Part shown: positions 11,664 to 21,123 of the stretch, one piece after another | How positions within the stretch are numbered: the first letter of the stretch is position 1 | Layout of the letters: each line of letters begins with the position of its first letter | From: Plasmodiophora brassicae | Taxonomy: Eukaryota > Endomyxa > Phytomyxea > Plasmodiophorida > Plasmodiophoridae | Length of the DNA stretch: 64,000 bases | NCBI GenBank assembly: GCA_039704465.1 | Contig: JASFAU010000009.1 | Location: forward strand, 1,116,001-1,180,000 | Direction: 5' to 3' | Program-made: the position numbers and the translations under genes | The notes under the pieces: model-generated | What the model was told of the DNA's origin: nothing | What the model saw: the letters and a program-made list of their open reading frames with translations, nothing else | Databases searched by the model: none

Positions 11664-12518
11664 ATGAATTCAGCGCCGTCGATGGTGGAAATTGGTAGCG
11701 GGTTCTGGAACCTGCGAGGGTCGTTCAAGGTGGCGATGGGTCTTGTCAACGTCGGCACGCACATGTCGGTGGCGCGTCTCTCTACTGGCCGCTACCTGGT
11801 CATCGACACGATCATGATGAGTGAGGAGCAGAAGGCCGCGTTCGACCGCGTCACCGATGACGGCCGTCTGGTCGAGGCTGTTGTGGCGACACACCCGTTC
11901 CATACCACGGCGTTCCCCGCCTTCCACGAAGCGTACCCGAATGCGAAGTATTACGGGACCCCGAGGCATCTCAGGAAGCTTCCGGATATCGCCTGGGCTG
12001 GCGACGTCAACGACGAGCGTGTCAGGGCGATGTTCGAGCCCGACGTTTCCATGCGTATACCGGCCGGGGCAGAATTCGTCAATCCTGAGGTGTGTGTCTT
12101 CCCATAACCAGTCCTGTCGTCATCTAACACTCGTATATATGTGGATTAGGAAGATAATCACTTCTCAAACGTGTTCGTTCTCCATCGCCCTAGCCGTACC
12201 GTTCATAATGATGACACCATCGTTAACTGGCGGAACCCGACCTGGTCGCTGACGCGTCTGTTCCTCAAAGATGGGATTAGGTTCCACCCGTCCCTGACAG
12301 GTGTTGGATTGTATCCAACCCCTGAGGCGCCACTCCAGTTCCGTTCCTGGGTTCAGGACCTGGTTCGCGATTGGGACTTCGATAACCTCTGTACGGCTCA
12401 CAACAGCAACATCGTCGGCGGCGCCAATGCCGCGGTGCACGACCTCGTTACGCGTTGCGATTCCCTTTTCGATGACCTCTCAAAGCGTAATGCAGCCAAG
12501 CTCAAGAAGAGCTCCTAA
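11664..12518 (+). CDS. DUF4336 protein, metallo-beta-lactamase-like fold (copy B)
   Basis: Tandem paralogue of the gene at 10328. Exons 11664-12089 and 12150-12518 with a 60-nt intron give 264 residues. Nearly every block is conserved with copy A, including ATHPFHTTAFPAFHEAYPNAKYY, HRPSRTVHNDDTIVNW and the C-terminal RDWDFDNLCTAHNSN. The intron is in the same place after the NPE codons, so the duplication came after intron gain. Differences are concentrated at the termini and in the intron, consistent with selection on the protein. Function is unknown beyond the fold. Confidence 0.75.
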
Positions 12519-12877
12519 CTTCTAAACAGAATTGATGCGTTGTTTTCTTGGTGCGCTTTCATAACGCGCATCAGTCCTTGGGCTAATGAGGAACTCCTGA
12601 GCTATAACTCGCTAAGACACCCCCTTTCGGTAGCTCTCCGAATGAGGCGCTCCAGGAGACTCTTCAGTACGGCAAGTCGCTGATCACCGGTCAGATTATC
12701 CTCTCGCGTGCCCTCTCAGGGCCAGGCGGCATTGTTCCTCTTTCATTGATACCTATCGTACCACTTTGTACGGGAGTGTATGTCCAAATCGCCAAACCAG
12801 CCTTAAAATTCCCGTCACCCGCAAACTGGTCCATCATTTCGGATTGGAGGACACCAGTGGACGGCACAGCGCGGGGA
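12519..12877. other. Intergenic region between convergent genes
   Basis: A 359-bp stretch between the stop of DUF4336 copy B and the stop of the minus-strand ABHD18-like gene. It is less GC-rich than the coding DNA. I see no gene, repeat or RNA in it. Confidence 0.5.
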
Positions 12878-14202
12878 TTACGACGTTTCCTTCATGGGCT
12901 GTAACTCGACGACGCTGGTCGCGGTCCCATTTGTAGACGGTCGCGCCCGACCGTCCGAGGCGACGATGCTGATCGCATCGCGAATCGCTTCGATGAACGA
13001 CGCACGACTGAGCAGCAGGACGGAGTGCCCGCCACGAAGCCAGCGCATTTCAGTGTACCTGCTGAAGATGGACAGCACTTGATGCAGTTCCAGACTGTCC
13101 ACCGGGTGGACGACGCCATCATTGATGCCGGCGACGCTGATCACGGTCAGCGATTCCGGGCGGCGAGCATTTGAATGCCAGTCTGCTAGCTTGATCATGC
13201 TCTTTCGTGTGAACAGGTCGCGCAGGTACGCTCTGGCCTCCCGTTTGCTGTTGACACCTACGCCATCGCACCAGTCAGCCGCCCTGATTGGGGAGCATCG
13301 TGCCGCGGCTCGCTACCGATCGATGCGGCAAGTCGATTCCAGTTGACATTGACAGACATGTAGCCGTTGCAGAATGGTCGCCCGCTAGATGGGCCGATGA
13401 ATGGCACGCAGGCGACGTTGCCCGAGCAGAGCAAGGCGCCGCCCGCGGCTGGGGCGGCACCTGCCGATTGTCCCGTCAGGCAGACGGGAATTCCCGGGAA
13501 CTGCCCCTTGCACCATTCGGCGAGCATCGCCGCCTCGAGCATGGCGACTATGCCACCCGTCAGGCAATCAGCAACCGTTCGGTAGTAGTGCATGACCTGG
13601 CCTTGGGGTCGCCGCGTCCCGTAACTGTGGTCCACCCGTCAATTGATAACTGTGCAATCCATACGAATTGCCCCTCGAAGGTATACAATGGGACCATCAG
13701 TAGAATGGACGCAATTCCAGAACGCACCAGCTCCTCTGCGACCATGCTCCTGCGTGGATGAATCGTGAGATGACTGCTGGGTACAGAAGGACGACAAACG
13801 GGGGTACCTTCTCCATGCGAATGTCTCATCGGCCGTCATTTGACTATGAATGGCGATTCCCTTGAGGTCGTCCACCTTGACAGGTCTTACGAATTGGAAA
13901 TGGGCTCTGGCGCTTTCCTTGGGAAGATACTGTGCGAGCGGTGCGTCGAATGTCGCCTCCTCCACGACAATGCCGTTCTTGGTGGAGACCGCGGCCCAGC
14001 GCAGATCGGTGACGCACGGCAGTGGCATCTCACCCACGTAGATCTTCCTGACGTCCTCCTCAGCGGCGTCCAGCATTTCCAGGTCCCCGACGCCGTTGTC
14101 GAACAGGCGGCGGCCGGGCGTGAGCAGCGTCCATGTGCTCAGCATGACGCGATCGACGAGATCGAGCGCGCCGCCCAGCCAGGTCCTGTCGCACGCCGCC
14201 AT
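12878..14202 (-). CDS. ABHD18: ABHD18-type alpha/beta hydrolase
   Basis: Minus-strand gene starting at the ATG of MAACDRTWLGG (14202) and ending at 12878. It follows the ABHD18 pattern throughout: an N-terminal block with the analogue of the family's 'SP..HYVP' step in FDAPLAQYLPKESARAHFQF, a KGIAIHSQMTADETFAWRR block, SGIASILLMVPLY then GTRRPQGQVMHYYRTV, a nucleophile elbow GQSAG where the human protein has GISMG, an NVNWNRL segment, and a C-terminal SRYTEMRWLRGGHSVLLL block carrying the likely catalytic histidine. Three or more short introns separate these. Mammalian ABHD18 has been linked to mitochondrial lipid metabolism; the role here is inferred from family only. The second Gly of the usual GxSxGG is Ala. 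Confidence 0.82.
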
Positions 14203-14496
14203 AACGGCCACGCGACACGACGCGTCGCTGCTGCCGCGTCCCCGGCGTGGCAGATCGTCACGCCGACACCGCAAAAAAAATCAATGACTGCACAACGGCA
14301 GCACGCCCCCCCCTGGGTCCCGATATCGTCGGAGCCGCCAGTGACGCAGCAACGCCGTTGGTCCCGGCCGCGGCCCGTGGCGCAATTCTCGCGACGCGCA
14401 AAATTCCCAACTTGTTCCTTTCTTTTTGGTATTGTACATCTCCTTGGACACCCCATAAGTACAGACCGTATCGCAGGGCGCGCAAATTGGACGACG
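14203..14496. promoter_or_regulatory. Shared upstream region of two divergent genes
   Basis: The ABHD18-like gene (minus) and the secreted protein at 14497 (plus) start 294 bp apart, so their promoters must lie in this interval. It contains an A8 run near 14273-14280 and a T-rich patch near 14416-14427, which stand out in this GC-rich DNA. No specific factor sites were identified. Confidence 0.4.
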
Positions 14497-16558
14497 ATGG
14501 CGTCGACGCGGCTGCCGTCCCCGGTTGCGCTGGTCCTTGTGGCCGCATTGCTGGCATCGCCGGCGACGGGCGGCGATGCGATTCGTCGCATGGTGGATGT
14601 CCTGAGGAGTGGGCTGCCCACTCGCGATCAGGCGTATTGGCCCAGTTGGGCGTTCCCGCCTGCACGGTGGGCCCGAGACGCAGGCATCTATGAGAGCTTT
14701 GTGCATTTTAACTTTCGCGGTGGACCTGCGCAAGCGGCGGCCCGGAACCTGCTCGCCATTCCAGACAGCAACGCGTTCACGACGCTCTTCGTTGCACAGC
14801 TGCTGGCGGAGTCGGTCGAATTTGATGACGGCGAAGGCGCGTCCAATTTTCTGCAGATTGATGCAACAATCAAAGACTCGGTGGTCGCCCTCATGCGGTA
14901 CAAGGACAAGAACACGAAGACGCCTTGGACCTCTCGCATCAGTTTCTGGAGGCAGACGCCGAACCCGTCAAACTCGACGACGTTCAGCTCGCGCCCGCCA
15001 AACTTATCGGTCCCACTTGGCTCCCTGGACAACGCAATCGTTCACGTCGACGCTTTCCTGAAGATGGCCGGTTTGGACCACACAGCCACAGGCGAGATGT
15101 CTGAAGTGCTTCAGGTAGTACGCGCCGTCGTATCGCATATCGAGTTTAACGGTTTGCGCGTCAGATGATAATGACGGTATTTGGCATTCCACCTGACTTC
15201 GACGATACCGCGGCAGCTCTTGGTCTCGGTGCCATACTTCACCGCCTACGAGATCGCCTTCCTCTCAGCGCCAATGTACGACCAACATCCTATCCGTTGC
15301 CGTACGTTGACGATACGTGATCCTTGGTTAGGCCTGGGAATCGGGAATCGGTGACATTGGTGGTACCCTGCGAGACTTTGTCCGATGCGCCTATAGCCCG
15401 TTCGCCGCCGATGACGACGATGGCTTGAACGTCATCGACCCGCGGACGTACTTCTGGATGCATCCGTATGTGAAGGCGCTGAACGGCACCTCGAAACGTC
15501 ATCAGCGCCCGACCCGCTTCATCACGACCTGGATACAGACCCTGGCCGACGTTCGCCGCTGGGCCCAGTTCCATGTCGCTATGCCGTTCGCAACAAACAA
15601 CGTCGACGTCTCCGTTGTGGCCGATGCCTTGTTTGGCATCGTCAGCGGCCTCGTCGACGATCCCGACAGGTTCGCCCCTTTCTTTGACGACGACCTGCAA
15701 GCCCTGGTCCTCGACTCATCGTCGTTGATCGCGTACGTTGTCAACAACGACCTCGTCGCCAAGTACGGCACCGTCGTCCTGCTGTACTACCCATCGTGGG
15801 TGACATTCTACTGGTTCGTGTCGCGAACCACGAACCTACTGGGGTCCCGTCGTGCGCAGACCGCCATAGCGCGGTTTCCTGTCCTGTCAGGCATTGCCCA
15901 CGACCTTACGACCGCAATGTCAGGGCCAGCAACTGACAAGTTCGTCAAGTCTGCCCACGTCCAGAAAAACGTTGTTACCTGGAGCGATTTCCTCGGCAAC
16001 GCTGACAGGAACGTCTTCGGCATACCTGTCAAGCGCGACGAAGATCGGGTGTTCAGCACGGGATTGGCGGTTGCCACTCTGCTCAACGTGTACGCCACTG
16101 CCAGGGACGGATCTTCGACCACGACGTTGCACTGGCGTGAAGACACGCCACATATCGTTCGGCAGCTAGTTCAGAAGGCTGCCAGGTGGTTGCAGAAGGT
16201 TGACAAGCATTCGCCGTTGCAGAACGCGTTCTTCTCTGCGTCCGTCAAGGGCAGTACCGTGCCGACTGATTTCCCGGTCAACTTCCTGCGCCTGCTCAAC
16301 GGGACGGACGTGGCGTGCACGCCACTTGCGGTGACGCTAGCGGACGCTGCCAGCATCAGCATTGGTGTTCGCGGGATCATGCCTGACGATGCGTTCCGGG
16401 AGCAGGTCGCGCACCCATGTGCCACGCCGTCGTCCTCAACGCCGGCGCAGCGTTCGTTCCAGATGAACGACTCGGCGTTCCCTTACTGGAGTTCACGAGC
16501 GTTGACGGCAGCCATCGTCATCAACGTGCTCACGAAGGTTTCTGCATTGTCATCGTAA
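14497..16558 (+). CDS. Secreted protein of unknown family, about 628 residues
   Basis: Three exons (14497-15114, 15217-15301, 15375-16558) joined by introns of 102 and 73 nt sum to 628 codons plus stop. The start ATG opens a textbook signal peptide, MASTRLPSPVALVLVAALLA, followed by a likely cleavage after ASPATGG. The mature protein is a soluble-looking alpha/beta sequence without transmembrane helices. Notable blocks are WPSWAFPPARWARDAGIYES, SVPYFTAYEIAFLSAPMYDQ across the second exon, and DPRTYFWMHPYVKAL. Cysteines are few. I do not recognise the family. The mid exon was chosen over an alternative reading because its frame gives the more protein-like sequence and keeps phase. It may be a secreted enzyme or host-interaction protein; that is speculation. 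Confidence 0.75.
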
Positions 16559-17219
16559 CAGCCCGCTGATCAAATGGTGTTCGGGAGCAGCAATACAGCT
16601 TGTAGCATTGTCCAAACGTTGGTCTCAACTGACCGCATAGGCCGACTCACCCATATCGTCCAGTGGACCGCTGGTGGGTCCTCGCGTGCTCCGCGTCAAA
16701 GCTAAGTTAAAGGATGCAAGCAAGGCATCAATTCCGGTTGCCGGCCAGCGCAGCGCTCCGGTAGATTCGCGACCATCGATCATCGCCGACCCGAACCACG
16801 TCGCAGGTGCATGAGTCTCCCCCATCATGGCAGCCGACTTGGGCCCCCCTGCTGACGATCCGGACGGCAGTCACGACGACGGACGATACGGCGGCCCCCA
16901 CCCGGACTGGGGATCACCAGCGGCCGGATGGATGACCAGAAGAGCGATTGGCGATATAACGAATGCAAGTCGCGACCGACAAGACACTACCCTGGGGATG
17001 TACCTGGCACGCAGCAGCGTCATAGGCGTCGGATAGGCCGGCCACACCGTTCGATCGACGCCCCTGGCTTGCACACTCAACCGATGACTATCGGAGGGGG
17101 GACCGGTAAATATCTCCCCGATAGGATCAGGGACTGTACGTACCCGGGGCGACTCTGGCACGCTCCCGCCCACGTCCGGTTCCAAGGTCCGATTCGTTAC
17201 TCAGTTGTCTAGTTAATCG
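16559..17219. other. Intergenic region, no confident gene
   Basis: A 661-bp interval between the 14497 gene and the cyclin gene. A 67-codon minus-strand frame at 16625-16828 starts with ATG but has no recognisable features, and plus-strand frames around 16827-17212 are Gly/Pro/Asp-rich shadows. I see no tRNA or repeat. Confidence 0.45.
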
Positions 17220-18624
17220 ATGTCGGCCAAGTCGACCGTGATCGTCGCAACCGCGTCACTCGTTGCCGCTGGGGGCGCCTACGCGCTCTACACCTGGCAT
17301 AGCAAGCGGCGCCGCCCCTCCAAGGTGCCACTCTGTCGAGGGCACCCGCGCGCCGTGCATCGCTCGACTGACATGGGTTCAGTGTTCAACGGCACAGGGC
17401 GAATCGGCGGCGGAGCACAAGGGGGAGCGTGTCGGCGACGCCGGCGGCAAAGGCGTCCAAGGCCAGGTGCGATCCCATGTCGTCCTGCGTCGTCTGTCGC
17501 ACGCGCTCACGCTGATAACGTTAGGTCCAGGTCGTCGACTCGGCCTCTGTCGACGGCAACGACAAAGACGGGCGATTGTCGTCGTCCAGCGCGGGCGACG
17601 TCGTCAGCGTGGACGGGCGGCCGGTGTCTGACAAGGCCACCGACAGCAAAGAGGAGCGATCGTCGTCTAACAAGGCCAACGACAAAGAACAGGCGATATC
17701 GTCGTCCGATGACGACCACGACGATGGTGAAGACGGCAAGCACGTACAGCTATCGTTGCCGAACCGCGTCCAGGTGCGATACGTCGACAACGATACCATG
17801 GCACGACTCCTGACACATTGCGGGATGTGGACAGGCGTCGGCGACGGACGTGCACCTGGGATCCGGCCGATGGCCGCAGGTGCTGTGCGACCTGCACGAC
17901 CTGCCCACCGATCTGCACCCGCGCTATCCCCAGGGTCGCATGGGCGCCATCATCCGCATCGCACGCTACTGCAGGTCCCGGTGCCTGTCGACGGAGTGCC
18001 TCCACCTCGCCGTCGACTACCTCGACAGGTACCTGGTCGTGCGCCCCAGGTCCGCACCCTACAAGTGCAACATCGTCGGTGCGGCGGCCGTCCTGGTCGC
18101 GAGCAAGATCCTGGACCAGGTCAGCCATATTTGGGGCGCTGATCTGCCGTACTGTCGGTCGCTGATGTCGCCCTGTCGCGTGTGTGCAGCGTAGGGTCCC
18201 GCCCGTCAAGGACCTGTGCCTGGGCATCGGCAACGGGTGCCCGCCGGCGATGCTAGTATGCGTCGAGACGCTCCTCTGCACCAAACTACAGTGGCGCCTG
18301 CACCCGTTGCTTGCCCTGCACTGGATCCAGAGGTACCTTGTTCGCGCGCAATCAGCGTCCACCGATGCGTTCCTGTGGTCGACGCGGTTCGACGACGCCG
18401 TTGACCTACTGTCTCGAGCGCTGCTGCACATGGACCACCGCCGGTTCCAACCGGCAATCCTGGCGGCCGCGATTCTGTACGTGGTTTGCGATGGGCAACG
18501 CGACGTCATCGCGCACGCGACCGGAACCCCACCCAGCGCCATGGCAACCTGCCTCCATTGGGTCGCGTTCATGATCCAGGATCCTAATGGTATCTACGAC
18601 AAATACATCATGGGGTGGCACTGA
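17220..18624 (+). CDS. Cyclin-domain protein with an N-terminal membrane anchor
   Basis: Five exons (17220-17324, 17383-17466, 17525-17773, 17835-18119, 18190-18624), all phase 0, give 385 residues. Residues 5-26 (STVIVATASLVAAGGAYALY) form one hydrophobic helix followed by KRRR, a type III/signal-anchor arrangement that would leave the rest in the cytosol. Residues 36-145 are a low-complexity, Ser/Asp/Glu/Lys-rich linker. From about residue 150 there is a cyclin box: MGAIIRIARYCRSRCLSTEC, LAVDYLDRYLVVRP, and VGAAAVLVASKILDQ, with LLCTKLQWRLHPLLALHWIQ opening the second fold. The second cyclin fold runs to the C-terminus. It is closest in layout to D/A/B-type mitotic or G1 cyclins. A membrane anchor is unusual for these; cyclin Y reaches membranes by lipidation instead. 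Confidence 0.82.
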
Positions 18625-18970
18625 TGTGGCGGCATTCCTGGTCCAAGATCGTGGTTAGGCCCGGGAGTACCGTGAGTCATGTGGGGAATTGGGAGCGATG
18701 GGAACTGGACGCCAGCGCTGGGTGCACCCTTGCTCTTACAGATCAGTCCTGGGTGTCCCCCACTGAGACGACTGCATAGGACGATCCCCCGACGCTAGAC
18801 AGACGGAGCCTGTGGACATCGGCCCGAACTGGCGTCGGCATGGCCAACGCGGCCAGCATGACTTTCTACCGTTATCATCGTGGGCCGATCGTGCGCGAGA
18901 GAAGCGCATCTGACCGTCGAACGTCACCTCAAGTGTGTGACCTTCCGTGCAAGGTCGCCCTGTTCGTGTA
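18625..18970. other. Intergenic region between convergent genes
   Basis: A 346-bp interval separating the cyclin stop from the stop of the first HECT gene. I see no gene, RNA or repeat in it. Shared transcription termination is expected here. Confidence 0.45.
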
Positions 18971-20845
18971 CTACCATGTATTGTATGAACGTGCATCGAT
19001 GCCATGGCCAACGAAGTCGTGCAGTGCCAGGCACAGCTCGTTGTATAGACCGCTGGACGACCCGGTCAGCGCCACAGGGATGTCGATGGATTGGAAGCAG
19101 GTATGCACCTCGATGCCATTGCAGTGCTTCACCCAGACCCGAATGCCAGTGCTCGAACCCGGGACCAGCGGGAGGCCTCGAATGCCAGTGACGAGCTCCA
19201 CGAAATCGTCCCCACGCTTATCGGCGAACAGGCTGGACAGCGCACGCTTAACAACGGCATCCGCCACCGACGTATTGCTGACGTTCTCCCCAAAGTGCAT
19301 CTGCGAATGGTCGCAGAACCGCTCGAACGTCACCTCTGGGGCGGCAACGACGAGCCGATGCGCCTCGTGCGGGTCCAATATCGGATCCAGCGCGTACGCT
19401 GTCAGGAACCCATCGGATATAGCGTTCATCGCGTCACTTTGCAGGAGCCGCCGTGTTAACAAGTCCAGGTAGGCCTGCTTACCGATCTCGTGCTCGTCCA
19501 CGGTGCCGACGTCGGGGAACGAATCGACGATGTCAAGGCCGGTATCTCGCAGGCACTCAGCTGGGGACAGGTCGCCACACCATTTGTCGTATTCGACTGA
19601 CAAGGCCGTCGTCTGGCACGCTGCCACCGAGTACGACAACGTCGACGACATGAGCGCGTCGAAGAAGATTGCTGGCAGCGGGACGGCGAGTTGCACGCTA
19701 CCAGGCGCCCATTCATGCGTGTTCAAGGCCATGCCGATCAAGATGCCCAGCAGGTTCAACGACGAACGGTCACTTTCCGTTGTGATGTCAGCGCGGCCAG
19801 GGATCATCGCGTGCAGGTTGTCGGAGCTCGTGAAGATGTACCCGGCTCGGCGCAGCCGGCCCAGGAGGACGGTCAGTGCCGACTGGAACAATGTGGCCGT
19901 CAGGCCGCCTTCGTCGATGGCAACGTTGCCAGGGCGGGTGCGCACGAAGAATCGACGACGCAGGTTGAACTGGTCGCTCCATTCAGGGCTGACGAAGTAG
20001 GCGTTGAGGGTCTCCAGGAACTGCTCTCCTTGCTCCTGCGACGTTTGCCCGGATACGGTGTACCCCCAGGGCTGTTTGATCTCCGAGTCGAATAACAGCT
20101 CAAGGCTTGAGTCAACGTCAGTTGCGAAGTCATATTCGTCGTCGCTGCTGACGCCAATATAGGTGTCTGGTGGGCTGGGAGTCGGCGCAGGCGGCGGAGG
20201 AGTTTCCCGGCAGATGCTGTCAGTGTCGGAGAGTGCATCGGGAGATGCAGGGCGTATGACCTCGACGTCCACTTGCGACACTGGCGTCAGAGAGGGTTCC
20301 TCTCCTGATACAGGATGTATACGAAGTCGGCGCCGCGGTTGACTGTAGCCGGGTAACGATTGGACGACCGATGTCGAGGCGTCCTGCCGATCGTCAGAGT
20401 GACACGATGAGCGGCATAAGAGCGTTCGAAGCCAGTCCGCGAGGTCAGCGCCGATTACGAGTGGCGTGTCCACTGGAACGGGCCCATATCGGGTGACTAC
20501 ATATTGGTAAACGTCATGCGCGATATCGGTATGGTTACCCACAACGCGTGCTAGCCATTCCGCGGTCAGAAGCATGTTCGGGTCAATTCGCAGGGCTTGG
20601 ACTTCATCGTCGAGCAGAGCACCAACGACGTCACGCCGGCCGCTTATACAGGCTGCCTGGATAGATCCGATAACAGCGCGACGGCGCGTCTCCAGGCACA
20701 TTGATCCCAGGAGCTGTCGCAAGGAGGTAATGTCGCCGCTGCCCGCACTGGCGAAACACCGGAGCACGATGCGCCCGTCGGCGTCATCGTTGGCCTTTGA
20801 ACAGGCGGCGACTAACGCGACGCAAACGAGCAACCTCATTGACAT
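18971..20845 (-). CDS. Secreted HECT-domain E3 ubiquitin ligase (copy A)
   Basis: Intronless minus-strand gene of 624 residues. The start is taken at the ATG giving MSMRLLVCVALVAACSKAND, a short hydrophobic signal peptide; the open frame continues upstream but only as Arg-rich shadow. Residues about 25-150 are helical and repeat-like (possibly ankyrin-type pairs such as DVVGALLDDEVQALRIDP), residues 150-270 are Ser/Pro/Asp-rich, and the last 350 resemble a HECT domain. HECT landmarks: IDEGGLTATLFQ (the DxGG motif), LGILIGMALNTHEW, PLPAIFFDALM, VELVTGIRGLPLVPG, and the catalytic block EVHTCFQSIDIP with the cysteine at residue 583 (19097-19099), 41 residues before the end. HECT ligases take ubiquitin on this cysteine and pass it to substrates. 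Usual HECT proteins are cytosolic; the signal peptide makes this one exceptional. Confidence 0.8.
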   Translation of the reverse strand: MSMRLLVCVALVAACSKANDDADGRIVLRCFASAGSGDITSLRQLLGSMCLETRRRAVIGSIQAACISGRRDVVGALLDDEVQALRIDPNMLLTAEWLARVVGNHTDIAHDVYQYVVTRYGPVPVDTPLVIGADLADWLRTLLCRSSCHSDDRQDASTSVVQSLPGYSQPRRRLRIHPVSGEEPSLTPVSQVDVEVIRPASPDALSDTDSICRETPPPPAPTPSPPDTYIGVSSDDEYDFATDVDSSLELLFDSEIKQPWGYTVSGQTSQEQGEQFLETLNAYFVSPEWSDQFNLRRRFFVRTRPGNVAIDEGGLTATLFQSALTVLLGRLRRAGYIFTSSDNLHAMIPGRADITTESDRSSLNLLGILIGMALNTHEWAPGSVQLAVPLPAIFFDALMSSTLSYSVAACQTTALSVEYDKWCGDLSPAECLRDTGLDIVDSFPDVGTVDEHEIGKQAYLDLLTRRLLQSDAMNAISDGFLTAYALDPILDPHEAHRLVVAAPEVTFERFCDHSQMHFGENVSNTSVADAVVKRALSSLFADKRGDDFVELVTGIRGLPLVPGSSTGIRVWVKHCNGIEVHTCFQSIDIPVALTGSSSGLYNELCLALHDFVGHGIDARSYNTW

Positions 20846-21123
20846 TGGATCAGCGGCTGCGGTACCACAGCTGGCGTTCCGCCGTGACATGGGCGACCCG
20901 CATGGGGTTGGTTCCGTAGAGCGGCGGTGGAGACGGAGGCGACTGACTGCCGAAGGCCGAAGCGCTTTTTCTGCGCAGTGCGCACTGCACATTGTTCCCT
21001 TCGTCCACTGGGGGCGACTGCAACGCCCGGACCCCGAAGCAGGCCGGCGCGGACCTGTCGCCCGCAACGGGGGACGTCGCCAGATCGGCTGTCCTGTACC
21101 AGTAAACATTGGTCGTGTATCGT

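Noticed and set aside
12600..12800. Possible transposon remnant in the AT-richer spacer.
   Set aside because: No terminal repeats, target-site duplication or transposase-like frame could be seen.
16625..16828. A 67-codon minus-strand ATG frame.
   Set aside because: Short, no homologous neighbour, no signal peptide or domain, and in a region with several equally long random frames.
20846..21109. N-terminal extension of HECT copy A in the same frame.
   Set aside because: The extra sequence is Arg/Pro/Ser-rich without protein-like pattern and would bury the signal peptide. The paralogue starts directly at its signal peptide.
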